A DNA stretch of 64,000 nt from Microlunatus lacustris. GTDB lineage: Bacteria > Actinomycetota > Actinomycetes > Propionibacteriales > Propionibacteriaceae. Numbering within the stretch: the first letter of the stretch is position 1; the number at the start of each line of letters is the position of its first letter. The position numbers and the translations under genes were made by a program. Positions 56,974-64,000 of this stretch are shown here, in pieces. Under the pieces are notes generated by a model that was not told where the DNA came from, did not search any database, and saw only the letters and a list, made by a program, of their open reading frames with translations. The stretch spans positions 1 to 64,000 of the forward strand of contig BAAAJN010000011.1 in assembly GCA_039527025.1 (NCBI GenBank), in the 5' to 3' direction.

Positions 56974-57720
56974 TCAGCCCGGCAGCGTGGCGAGGTAGAC
57001 GGTGTTGGTCGCCTCCCGGCCCTGCAGCGGGTTGGCGAAGGCCACCACCTCGGCCGCGACGTCGACGAAGACCTCGGCCAGCACGTCGAGGTAGTCCTGG
57101 TCCGGCGGGTCGTTCGACCACAGCGCGTAGACGCCGCCCGGCCGGAGGTGCCGGGCCAGCCGCCGGGTGCCGGCGGGGGAGTAGAAGCTGCCGCTGCCCT
57201 GGGCCAGCAGGTGGGCGGGGGAGTGGTCGATGTCCACGAGGACGGCGTCGAAGGTGCGGTCCGGCCGGTCCGGGTCGAACCCCGGGCCGTCGCTGAGGGC
57301 GAAGAAGTCGCCCTGCACCAGCCGGCAGCGCGGGTCGCCGGTCAGCACCGGCCCGACGGGCACCAGCCCGCGCCGGTGCCAGTCGATCACGGGGGCCAGG
57401 GCGTCGACGACGACCAGCTCCTGCACCCGCGGGTCTGCGAGCGCGGCCGCCGCGGTGCACCCCAGGCCCAGCCCGCCGACGGCCACCTCGAGCCGGTCCG
57501 CGGTGAGCCGCGCCAGCGCGAGCCGGGACAGCTCCTCCTCCGCGACGGTGAACAGGCTGGACATCAGGTACTCCTCGCCCAGCTTCACCTCGTAGACGTC
57601 GACCCCCGACAGCGGGTCCTGCCGCCGCCGCAGACTCACCTCGCCGATCGGGGTCGGCTGGAAGTCCAGCTCCTCGAGTCGAGCACGCACTGCGTCACCG
57701 TCCTGCCGAGTGGGCCGCAC
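56974..57720 (-). CDS. Spermidine synthase-like methyltransferase-fold protein
   Basis: A 248-residue protein. EVKLGEEYLMSSLFTVAEEELS is the substrate-binding lead. VAVGGLGLGCTAAAAL is the nucleotide loop, LVVVDALAPVIDWHR motif II, RLVQGDFFALS the next strand, and DAVLVDIDHSPAHLL the active-site region of polyamine synthase-like enzymes. It lacks an obvious polyamine DD pair, so the product is uncertain. The GTG at 57720 has no ribosome site; an in-frame GTG at 57690, with AGGA about 13 bases upstream, is an alternative. It stands alone between the kinase and the acyl-CoA dehydrogenase. Confidence 0.78.
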   Translation of the reverse strand: MRPTRQDGDAVRARLEELDFQPTPIGEVSLRRRQDPLSGVDVYEVKLGEEYLMSSLFTVAEEELSRLALARLTADRLEVAVGGLGLGCTAAAALADPRVQELVVVDALAPVIDWHRRGLVPVGPVLTGDPRCRLVQGDFFALSDGPGFDPDRPDRTFDAVLVDIDHSPAHLLAQGSGSFYSPAGTRRLARHLRPGGVYALWSNDPPDQDYLDVLAEVFVDVAAEVVAFANPLQGREATNTVYLATLPG

Positions 57721-57816
57721 CGGAGGGTCCCGGGTGCCGGTCGAGCCCAGCGTAGGGCTCGCGCGTAGCGAGGTCCGGCCCCGACCCCGCCGGTCCCCGG
57801 GCGGTCGTGCTGACCT

Positions 57817-59679
57817 TCAGAAGGACGCCTCGGCCAGGTCCATCACGGCCAGGTCCACCGACTCCGCGATCGCCAGCTCGGCGCTGACCCGCGGCAGCAC
57901 GGTCCGGGCGAACCAGCGTGCGGAGGCGACCTTGCCCTCGTAGAAGGCCTGCTCGGCCGGTGGCTGCGCCTCGTTGAGCGCCTGCAGGGCCACCTCCGCC
58001 CCCCGCAGCAGCAGCCAGGCGCAGGTCACGTCGCCGAGCGCCATCAGCAGCCGGGTGGTGTTCAGGCCCACCTTGTAGACGCTGCGCGGGTCGCCGCCGT
58101 GCTCGGCCGAGGAGGCGTAGAGGTCGCCGACCATCGTCGCGACCATCGAGCCGACGTCCTCCAGCGCCTGGGCCAGCCACCCGCGCTCCACCTTGAGCTG
58201 GGCGTTCCCCGCGTCGGACTCGACGAAGGCGGTCGCCAGCGCGGAGAGCTCGCCCAGCGCCCGGCCCTGGTCGCGGACGACCTTGCGGAAGAACAGGTCC
58301 TGGCCCTGGATGGCGGTGGTGCCCTCGTAGAGGGTGTCGATCTTGGCGTCGCGGACGTACTGCTCCAGCGGGTAGTCGGTCAAGAAGCCGGAGCCGCCGA
58401 GGGTCTGCAGCGCCTCGGTGCCCAGCAGCACCCAGGAGCGCTCGGAGCCGTAGCCCTTGACCACCGGCAGCAGCAGGTCGTTGAGCCGGCGGGCCTCCTC
58501 GTCGGTCTCGCCCCGGGCCTGGGCGGCGGCGTTGCGGTCCTGCAGGCTCGCGGTGAACAGCACCAGAGCGCGCAGCCCTTCGGCGTGCGCCTTCTGGGTC
58601 ATCAGCGAGCGGCGGACGTCGGGGTGGGCGGTGATCGCGACCCGCGGTGCCGCCTTGTCCCCGGCCCGGGTGAGGTCGGGTCCCTGGATCCGGGTGCGGG
58701 CGTACTCGAGGGCGTTGAGGTAGCCGGTGGACAGGGTGGCCATGGCCTTGGTGCCCACCATCATCCGGGCGTACTCGATCACCTGGAACATCTGCCTGAT
58801 GCCGTCGTGCACCTCGCCCAGCAGGTACCCGACCGCCGGGGTGCCGTCGGCGCCGAAGGTCAGCTCGCAGGTGGTCGAGGCGGTGAGGCCCATCTTGTGC
58901 TCGACCCCGGTGACGCGCACACCGTTGCGCTGCCCGGTCAGCTCCCCGGTCTCGAGGTCGACGTGGTGCTTGGGGACGACGAACAGGGAGAGCCCCTTGG
59001 TGCCCGGGCCGCCCTGCCCCGCGACGCCGGTCGGCCGCGCCAGCACCAGGTGCACGATGTTCTCGGTCAGGTCGTGCTCGGCGGAGGTGATGAACCGCTT
59101 GACGCCCTCGAGGTGCCAGGTCCCGTCCGGCTGGGGGACGGCGCGGGTGCGGCCGGCCCCGACGTCGGAGCCGGCGTCCGGCTCGGTCAGCACCATCGTC
59201 GCGCCCCACCCGCGCTCGACCATCAGCCCGGCCAGGCGGCGGTCCCGCGCGGTGCCGTTCTGCCACAGCACCGAGGCGAACTTCGGCCCGGCGGCGTACA
59301 GGAACACCGCCGGGTTGGCGCCGACGACGAGCTCGTTCATGGCCCACTGGACCGAGGGCGGGGTGTCCTGGCCGCCCAGGCCGGAAGGGATCTCCAGCTG
59401 CCAGAAGCCGGAGTCGACCAGCGCCCGGTAGGAGGCCTTGAACGCCTCGCCGAGGGTGACGGTGGAGGTGGCCGGGTCGAAGACCGGAGGGTTCTGGTCG
59501 CTCTCGGCGAAGGACGGGGCCAGACGGGTCCGCGCCAGGTGGTCGACCTCGCCCAGCAGCGCCCGGACCGTCTCCTCGTCCAGGTCGGCGTAGGCGCCGG
59601 TGCCGAGCACGTCGCCCCGGCCGAGCACCTCGAAGAGGTTGAACTCGATGTCGCGGAGGTTGGACCGGTAGTGGCTCAT
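57817..59679 (-). CDS. Acyl-CoA dehydrogenase (large FadE5-like type)
   Basis: A 620-residue FAD enzyme. MSHYRSNLRDIEFNLFEVL is the typical start of the long actinobacterial acyl-CoA dehydrogenases. MVLTEPDAGSDVGAGRT and FITSAEHDLTEN are the flavin- and substrate-loop motifs. EYARMMVGTKAMATLSTGYL, QTLGGSGFLTDYPLEQYVRDA (FAD) and KIDTLYEGTTAIQGQDL (catalytic Glu) follow. A C-terminal helical extension (about 480-620) is a feature of this subgroup. It should start beta-oxidation of fatty acyl-CoAs. The ATG at 59679 is preceded by a GGTTAC/GTAACC operator-like repeat, which suggests TetR control. Confidence 0.93.
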   Translation of the reverse strand: MSHYRSNLRDIEFNLFEVLGRGDVLGTGAYADLDEETVRALLGEVDHLARTRLAPSFAESDQNPPVFDPATSTVTLGEAFKASYRALVDSGFWQLEIPSGLGGQDTPPSVQWAMNELVVGANPAVFLYAAGPKFASVLWQNGTARDRRLAGLMVERGWGATMVLTEPDAGSDVGAGRTRAVPQPDGTWHLEGVKRFITSAEHDLTENIVHLVLARPTGVAGQGGPGTKGLSLFVVPKHHVDLETGELTGQRNGVRVTGVEHKMGLTASTTCELTFGADGTPAVGYLLGEVHDGIRQMFQVIEYARMMVGTKAMATLSTGYLNALEYARTRIQGPDLTRAGDKAAPRVAITAHPDVRRSLMTQKAHAEGLRALVLFTASLQDRNAAAQARGETDEEARRLNDLLLPVVKGYGSERSWVLLGTEALQTLGGSGFLTDYPLEQYVRDAKIDTLYEGTTAIQGQDLFFRKVVRDQGRALGELSALATAFVESDAGNAQLKVERGWLAQALEDVGSMVATMVGDLYASSAEHGGDPRSVYKVGLNTTRLLMALGDVTCAWLLLRGAEVALQALNEAQPPAEQAFYEGKVASARWFARTVLPRVSAELAIAESVDLAVMDLAEASF

Positions 59680-59703
59680 GCAGACCCCTGGGGACGGCGC
59701 TGT

Positions 59704-59744
59704 GGTTACCGACGAGTAACCAGGCGCATGCTACCGGTGGGTAG
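59704..59744 (-). promoter_or_regulatory. Tandem inverted repeats upstream of the acyl-CoA dehydrogenase gene
   Basis: GGTTAC (59704-59709) and GTAACC (59716-59721) are perfect inverted arms with a 6-base centre. CTACC (59731-59735) and GGTAG (59740-59744) form a second, similar palindrome 10 bases away. Spaced palindromes of this kind are TetR-family sites, which often control beta-oxidation genes in Actinobacteria. The regulator is not in the window. Confidence 0.5.
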
Positions 59745-59779
59745 CTCTCGCCGGGGCCCGCGTCCGGTCACGGTCTCGT

Positions 59780-59785
59780 TAGGAT
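59780..59785 (+). promoter_or_regulatory. Candidate -10 of a leaderless transcript for the membrane glycosyltransferase
   Basis: TAGGAT ends 7 bases before the GTG at 59793. No -35 match is seen at 17 bases. Confidence 0.45.
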
Positions 59786-59792
59786 CGGGCGG

Positions 59793-61361
59793 GTGCCCAA
59801 CCCCCTGCGTCCGGGCGGAGCCACCGCCGTCGCTCCCCGGCCGTCCGCGGAGGACACTCTGCCGGACCGCCCCCGGCGGTCCACCCTCGGGGCGGTCGCC
59901 GTCGCCGTCTTCGCCCTGGCGCTCGCCGTGCGGCTGCACCCCGTCCTCCAGGGTGGCGGGCTGCACGGGATGGCCAACTACGACGACGGTGTGCACTACG
60001 CCGCCGCCGTCGGCCTGGTCCACGGGCAGCTGCCCTACCGCGACTTCCTGCTGCTGCACCCGCCGGGCATCGTCGTGCTGCTGGCCCCGGTCGCGGCCCT
60101 GGGTCGGCTGGTGGGCGACCCGGACGCGTTCGCCCTGGCCCGGCTGGGCTGGATGGCGATGAGCGGGCTCAACGCCCTGCTCGTCGGCGCCGTGCTGTGG
60201 CGGCTGGGGGCGGTGGCCGCGCTGGTCGGCGCCGTCGGGTACGCCGTCTTCTTCCCCGCCGTGTACAGCTCGCACACCGTGCTGCTGGAACCGCCGGGCA
60301 CCACCGGACTGCTGCTGAGCCTGCTGCTGGTGCGCGCGGTCGACGCGGAGCTGCCCCGCGGCGGTCGCTGGCGGCTGCTGCTGGCCGGGGCCCTCCTGGG
60401 GGCGACGACCACCCTGAAGATCTGGGGGGTCGTCCCCGTGCTCGTGGTCGTCGTCTGGCTGCTGCTGCGCCGGCGCGGGCGCGACGCCTGGACCTACCTC
60501 GCCGGGGCCGCCGGGATCTGCGTCGTCATCTGTCTGCCCTTCTTCCTCGCCGCCCCCGCGACGATGTGGCGGATGGTCATCACCGACCAGCTGGGCCGGG
60601 GACGCAGCAACCGGTCCCTGGTGTCGAAGCTGGAGCAGCTCAGCGGGGTGTCGCCGTGGGCCGACTCCGGCTACGGCTGGCTGCTCGCCCCGGCCCTGGT
60701 GGTCCTCGCCGCAGCGACCGTCGTCAGCCTGGTCCGCCCGCGGACCCGGCTGCTCGGCGCGCTGATGGTGGTGCTCACCGCCCTGCTGCTCGGCGCACCG
60801 TCCTGGTTCCTGCACTACCCCGAGCTGGCGGCAGCACCCGCCATGCTCGTGCTGGGCGCAGCCGTCGGTGCGCTGGCGGACACGCTCCGGCGCCGCGCCG
60901 GCCGCACGGTCGCCGGAGCGCTCGTCGGGGTGGTCGTGGTGGTCGCCGTGCTCTCCACCTACCCGCTGCTCGCGCTCCGGCTGGGCGACCGCTTCCCGGG
61001 TGCCTCCTTGGCCGAGACGCTGGCGTCGACGCCCGGCTGCGTGACCGCCGACGACCCCACGGTGCTGATCGAGACCGACCTGCTGGGCCGGAACCTGGAG
61101 CGCGGCTGCTCCCTGGTCGTCGACCCCGGCGGCTACAGCTACGACCTCGTGGAGCCGGGCGCGGCGAGGGTGTCGCGGGCCCGGAACCAGGCCTGGCAGG
61201 CGTGGTACCTGGACCACCTGCGCGAGGGGGACGCCGCGATCACCGTCCGGTACACGACCCGCTTCGGGCTGAGCCGGGCCACCGCAGCCACCATCCGGTC
61301 CTGGCCCGTGCTGGCCGAGGTGGGCGACGTCGTGGTCCGCCAGCCGCAGCCGGCCCGCTGA
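59793..61361 (+). CDS. Membrane glycosyltransferase, GT39/ArnT-like (GT-C fold)
   Basis: A 522-residue polytopic protein with about ten to eleven hydrophobic helices. The first periplasmic loop reads GMANYDDGVHYAAAVGLV (the DD acidic pair typical of GT-C enzymes), followed by GQLPYRDFLLLHPPGIVVLLAP, the hallmark of the polyprenol-sugar glycosyltransferase family 39/83 group. A soluble C-terminal domain (about 405-522) contains two cysteines (PGCVTAD, ERGCSLV) that may form a disulfide outside the membrane. It likely transfers a sugar from a polyprenyl phosphate donor. Acceptor unknown. The GTG start follows a -10-like hexamer. Confidence 0.83.
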   Translation: MPNPLRPGGATAVAPRPSAEDTLPDRPRRSTLGAVAVAVFALALAVRLHPVLQGGGLHGMANYDDGVHYAAAVGLVHGQLPYRDFLLLHPPGIVVLLAPVAALGRLVGDPDAFALARLGWMAMSGLNALLVGAVLWRLGAVAALVGAVGYAVFFPAVYSSHTVLLEPPGTTGLLLSLLLVRAVDAELPRGGRWRLLLAGALLGATTTLKIWGVVPVLVVVVWLLLRRRGRDAWTYLAGAAGICVVICLPFFLAAPATMWRMVITDQLGRGRSNRSLVSKLEQLSGVSPWADSGYGWLLAPALVVLAAATVVSLVRPRTRLLGALMVVLTALLLGAPSWFLHYPELAAAPAMLVLGAAVGALADTLRRRAGRTVAGALVGVVVVVAVLSTYPLLALRLGDRFPGASLAETLASTPGCVTADDPTVLIETDLLGRNLERGCSLVVDPGGYSYDLVEPGAARVSRARNQAWQAWYLDHLREGDAAITVRYTTRFGLSRATAATIRSWPVLAEVGDVVVRQPQPAR

Positions 61362-61389
61362 CCCCGCGGCCCCCAGGACCCGAGGTGTC

Positions 61390-62049
61390 CTAGCCGACCC
61401 GCAGACCCAGGTGGTCGGCCAGCAGCGGCGCCAGCTCGGTCAGCTGCTGCTCGCTCACCCAGGCCCCGGCCAGTCCGGCCAGGCCTTCGAGCTCGCTCAG
61501 CCGGGCGGTGCGCAGGTCGACGTCGGTCAGGGTGGCCCCGGCCAGCCGCAGGCTGCGCACCCGGCAGTCGTCCAGCCGGACGCGGGTCAGCCGGGCGTCG
61601 GCCAGGTCCAGCTCGTCGAGCGAGCAGCCGCGGAAGGTGACGTCGGTCCAGGTGCTGCCCCGGGCGTTGAGGTAGCCCAGCTTGCTGTCGGTCACCAGCA
61701 GTGAGCGCCAGGTGGACTCGTACGCCTCCACCGCGCCCAGCCGTGACCCCGCCAGGGTGACGTCGCGCCAGCTGCTCCGGGGGACCGAGCACCGGGCGGC
61801 GTCCAGCTGGTCGAGCCGGCACTCGGACAGGTGCAGCCCGCGGAGGTCGGCGCCGTCCAGCACCAGCCGCTCCAGGGAGCACTCGGCGAAGGTCGTCCGG
61901 CGCAGGTCGGCGCCGGTCAGGTCCAGGTCGGTGAGCCGCACCAGCTCGTGGTGCTGGTCGCCCTCGAGGTCGCTCGCCGCGACGGTGGTCAGCGGCGGCA
62001 GGGCGACCCGGACCGTCTCCGGCGGCTGCGGTGCTGCGCGGCGCGTCAT
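61390..62049 (-). CDS. Pentapeptide-repeat protein
   Basis: A 219-residue protein. From about 40 to 190 it shows A(D/N)LxX-type five-residue periodicity: LTDLDLTGADLRRTTFAEC, LDGADLRGLHLSEC, LDLADARLTRVRLDDC, LRLAGATLTDVDL. This should fold as a right-handed quadrilateral beta-helix. Some such proteins protect DNA gyrase, but most have no known role. The ATG at 62049 has GAGGAGGAG 6 bases upstream. It diverges from the DinB gene. Confidence 0.88.
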   Translation of the reverse strand: MTRRAAPQPPETVRVALPPLTTVAASDLEGDQHHELVRLTDLDLTGADLRRTTFAECSLERLVLDGADLRGLHLSECRLDQLDAARCSVPRSSWRDVTLAGSRLGAVEAYESTWRSLLVTDSKLGYLNARGSTWTDVTFRGCSLDELDLADARLTRVRLDDCRVRSLRLAGATLTDVDLRTARLSELEGLAGLAGAWVSEQQLTELAPLLADHLGLRVG

Positions 62050-62105
62050 CGCGATCTCCTCCTCGGTCCGGGCAGCACCACCCTAGGGGCCGTGGGCCTG
62101 CGTTG

Positions 62106-62111
62106 TAGCGT
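62106..62111 (+). promoter_or_regulatory. Candidate -10 of a leaderless transcript for the DinB-family gene
   Basis: TAGCGT ends 6 bases before the ATG at 62118, and there is no ribosome-binding sequence. Confidence 0.5.
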
Positions 62112-62117
62112 CGGCGC

Positions 62118-62642
62118 ATGAGCGGAAACGACGCGCTGCGCGACCTGCTGACCGACTCCTTCACGCGGGTGCACGAGCTGGTCGGGGAGCTGACCGACGC
62201 GTGCTCCGACGACGTCCTCCGCTACCGCCCCGACCCGCAGGCCAACACCGTGGCCTGGCTGCTGTGGCACCTCAGCCGGGTGCAGGACGACCACGTCGCC
62301 GACCTGGCCGGGATGCAGCAGGTCTGGCCGGCCTGGCGGGAGCGGTTCGCCCTGCCCTTCGAGCAGGACGCGACGGGCTACGGCCAGCGCCCCGAGGAGG
62401 TGGCGCAGGTCCGGGTCGACGCCGACCTGCTCGCCGGGTACCACGCCGACGTGCACGCCCTGTCCCTGCGCTACGTGCGCGCCCTCGACACCGACGAGCT
62501 GGCCCGGGTCGTCGACGAGTCCTGGGACCCGCCGGTGACCGCGTCCGCCCGGCTGGTCAGCGTCCTCGGCGACTGCCTCCAGCACCTCGGCCAGGCGTCC
62601 TACGTCGCCGGCCTGGCGCAGCGTGCGGGTCTGGGCCGGTGA
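62118..62642 (+). CDS. DinB/DUF664-family (mycothiol/bacillithiol transferase-like) protein
   Basis: A 174-residue four-helix-bundle protein. The metal-binding pattern is visible: a His in TVAWLLWHLSRVQDDH (two histidines on one helix) and a third in LQHLGQASYVAGL near the C-terminus. These fit the DinB/DUF664 group, which includes mycothiol-dependent thiol transferases in Actinobacteria. The reaction here is unassigned. The ATG at 62118 follows a leaderless-type -10. Its stop overlaps the methyltransferase start by 4 bases. Confidence 0.87.
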   Translation: MSGNDALRDLLTDSFTRVHELVGELTDACSDDVLRYRPDPQANTVAWLLWHLSRVQDDHVADLAGMQQVWPAWRERFALPFEQDATGYGQRPEEVAQVRVDADLLAGYHADVHALSLRYVRALDTDELARVVDESWDPPVTASARLVSVLGDCLQHLGQASYVAGLAQRAGLGR

Positions 62643-63391
62643 CCGGCTACCACTTCTACACCGACCTCGCGCCCTACTGGCCCCTGGTCTCCGCGCCCGA
62701 GGAGTACGCGGAGGAGGCCGCCTTCGCCGCGGCGCTGCTGCGGACGGCGGAGCCTCCCGCCCGGACGGTCCTGGAGCTGGGCAGCGGCGGCGGCAACAAC
62801 GCCGCCCACCTCAAGCAGACGTTCACCATGACGCTGGTGGACCTGTCCCCGCAGATGCTGGCCGTCTCGCAGCGGCTCAACCCCGGGTGCGAGCACCTGC
62901 AGGGCGACATGCGCACCCTCCGGCTGGGCCGCACGTTCGACGCCGTGTTCGTGCACGACGCCATCGAGTACATGACGACCGAGGACGACCTGCGCCAGGC
63001 CGTGGCCACGGTGTTCGCGCACTGCCGCCCGGGCGGCGTGGCCGTGCTGGTGCCCGACCACATCGCCGAGAACTACGAGCCCGGCACCGACCACGGCGGC
63101 ACCGACGGCGACGACGGGCGCGGGCTGCGCTACCTGGCCTGGTCGCACCCGGCGGAGCCTGGCGCGACCACCGCGACCACGGACTACGCCTTCCTGGTCC
63201 GCGCCGTCGACGGCTCGGTGAGCGTGGCGCACGACACGCACGTGCTGGGGCTGTTCCCCCGGGAGACCTGGCTCCGCGTGCTGACCGAGGCCGGGTTCTC
63301 GGCCCGATCGGTGGCCGAGGTGACCCAGGAGCACCGGTTGCCGCGGGAGTTCTTCGTCGGGAGCCGGCCCGCCGAGGCTGCTGGCGGCTGA
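62639..63391 (+). CDS. SAM-dependent methyltransferase
   Basis: A 250-residue class I methyltransferase. YHFYTDLAPYWPLVSAPEEY is the N-terminal cap. The SAM loop is VLELGSGGGNNAAHL, TLVDLSPQMLAVSQRL motif II, LQGDMRTLRLG motif III, DAVFVHDAIEYM the active-site strand and HCRPGGVAVLVPDH motif V. The GTG at 62639 overlaps the DinB stop, so both proteins are made from one mRNA. The substrate is unknown. The 231 bases after it hold no gene I can support. Confidence 0.88.
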   Translation: MTGYHFYTDLAPYWPLVSAPEEYAEEAAFAAALLRTAEPPARTVLELGSGGGNNAAHLKQTFTMTLVDLSPQMLAVSQRLNPGCEHLQGDMRTLRLGRTFDAVFVHDAIEYMTTEDDLRQAVATVFAHCRPGGVAVLVPDHIAENYEPGTDHGGTDGDDGRGLRYLAWSHPAEPGATTATTDYAFLVRAVDGSVSVAHDTHVLGLFPRETWLRVLTEAGFSARSVAEVTQEHRLPREFFVGSRPAEAAGG

Positions 63392-63583
63392 CGTGGCGAG
63401 GTCCGGAGCCACGCCCGGCCCGACCTCGACGTCGGGGCGGTGTGCGGGACTCCGGACCCTCTGCCGCCATGGTGCCGCTGTGACCTCGATCACGTCAAGA
63501 GCGGCCCGGCGGTGGTCGCCGCGGCGGCCGTCGAACCGCTCCTGCCCGCTCGTGGCCGGGGCCGTCCGGTGGACTAGCGTGAT

Positions 63584-63607
63584 CTCGTTACCACCCGAGG
63601 TCACGAG
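63584..63607. promoter_or_regulatory. Inverted repeat upstream of the last gene
   Basis: CTCGTTACC (63584-63592) and GGTCACGAG (63599-63607) are 9-bp arms with one mismatch and a 6-base centre, just after a TAGCGT (63575-63580) that could be a -10. This fits an operator near the transcription start. Confidence 0.45.
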
Positions 63608-63622
63608 CCTGGCAGGAGACCG

Positions 63623-64000
63623 ATGAGCGACAGAGGCGCTGACCCCGATCAGCCCACCATCGAGCCGCACGCGCCCAGCGAGGTCAGCTACGACGAGCAG
63701 CGCTACCCGGCGCGGCCGAAGCGGCTGCGACCCCGCGGGCGGCTGCGCGGTCTGTTCTCGCGGCCGAAGACCGAGCGCAGCGGCAAGGCCAGCGGCGACA
63801 ACGCGCTCTACGTCAGCTGGTTGGCCGAGCAGTCCATGCTGGCCGACGCGATCGAGTTCGGGCGGCAGTTCTCGGGCCAGGGCAGCATGTGGCAGAACCC
63901 CTTCGCCAACCCCGACCCGCGGGCGGCGATCGAGAAGGCGTCGGTCTGGTTCACCGCCTACCCGATCTCGATGATCACCAAGAAGGGCTCCTCCTTCCTC
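63623..64000 (+). CDS. N-terminal part of a probable GH13-type (trehalose synthase/amylase-like) enzyme, truncated by window end
   Basis: 126 codons, open to the window edge. The ATG at 63623 has GCAGGAG 6 bases upstream. After a polar, basic N-terminus, residues ~55-126 read LYVSWLAEQSMLADAIEFG, GQGSMWQNPFANPDPRAA, then ASVWFTAYPISMITKKGSS. These resemble the start of a group of actinobacterial alpha-amylase-superfamily proteins, but no catalytic residue is included, so the call is tentative. Confidence 0.5.
   Translation, partial: MSDRGADPDQPTIEPHAPSEVSYDEQRYPARPKRLRPRGRLRGLFSRPKTERSGKASGDNALYVSWLAEQSMLADAIEFGRQFSGQGSMWQNPFANPDPRAAIEKASVWFTAYPISMITKKGSSFL

Overview
The window reads as a very high-GC actinobacterial chromosome segment. 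Codon third positions are almost all G or C, GTG starts and 4-base stop/start overlaps are common, and many genes look leaderless. A mycothiol-dependent dehydrogenase, a Tat lipoprotein, a fused CobIJ and a BkdABC-type complex all fit Actinobacteria. The gene style and small palindromic repeats suggest a Geodermatophilaceae-like organism (Blastococcus, Modestobacter, Geodermatophilus), but that is inference. I see no tRNA, rRNA, CRISPR array, transposase or phage module.

The theme of the first two thirds is adenosylcobalamin synthesis. Almost the whole oxygen-dependent, late-cobalt-insertion pathway is present in separated blocks: cobK-cobD (minus) beside cobU (plus); cobT-cobS (minus, behind a cobalamin riboswitch); chlID-cobO-cobBC-cobA (minus, behind a second cobalamin riboswitch); cobL-cobM (plus); cobG-cobH-cobIJ (minus); cobN with a coupled flavin/F420 split-barrel protein (plus); and cobQ-cobF (minus). 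Cobalt insertion is presumably by CobN plus a fused ChlI/ChlD subunit. CobB and the CobC-like decarboxylase are one polypeptide. Not seen are CobR (corrin reductase), the final phosphatase and a cobalt importer.

Other regions: 1-5217 holds mscR and a heterodimeric ABC exporter with one degenerate ATP site. 9682-11317 holds a small membrane protein, an atypical response regulator and an ion-channel-like protein. 19881-20464 is a MazEF-type toxin-antitoxin pair between cob blocks. 23881-33312 is a carbohydrate locus: isomerase/epimerase, 2-hydroxyacid dehydrogenase, two glycan-active-looking proteins, a Tat lipoprotein binding protein and two permeases, with LacI-type operators at both ends and no ATPase. 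33357-34751 and 38922-40693 are housekeeping or stress-type oxidoreductases. 43081-49278 holds a small regulator with its membrane partner, methyltransferases, an MTHFR-like protein, an exporter and a CGNR-regulator/aminotransferase pair. 49359-54216 holds a RIO kinase and the three branched-chain 2-oxoacid dehydrogenase genes. 54391-64000 holds a secreted nuclease, a P-loop kinase, a spermidine-synthase-like protein, a large acyl-CoA dehydrogenase, a membrane glycosyltransferase, a pentapeptide protein, a DinB protein, a methyltransferase and the start of a possible GH13 enzyme.

Two non-genic patterns cut across the window. One is several families of short palindromic repeats sitting at gene ends and sometimes inside reading frames (cobK, cobD, chlID, cobBC linker, cobN). 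The other is a recurrent TANNNT hexamer placed 6-8 bases before the start codon, the mark of leaderless transcription.
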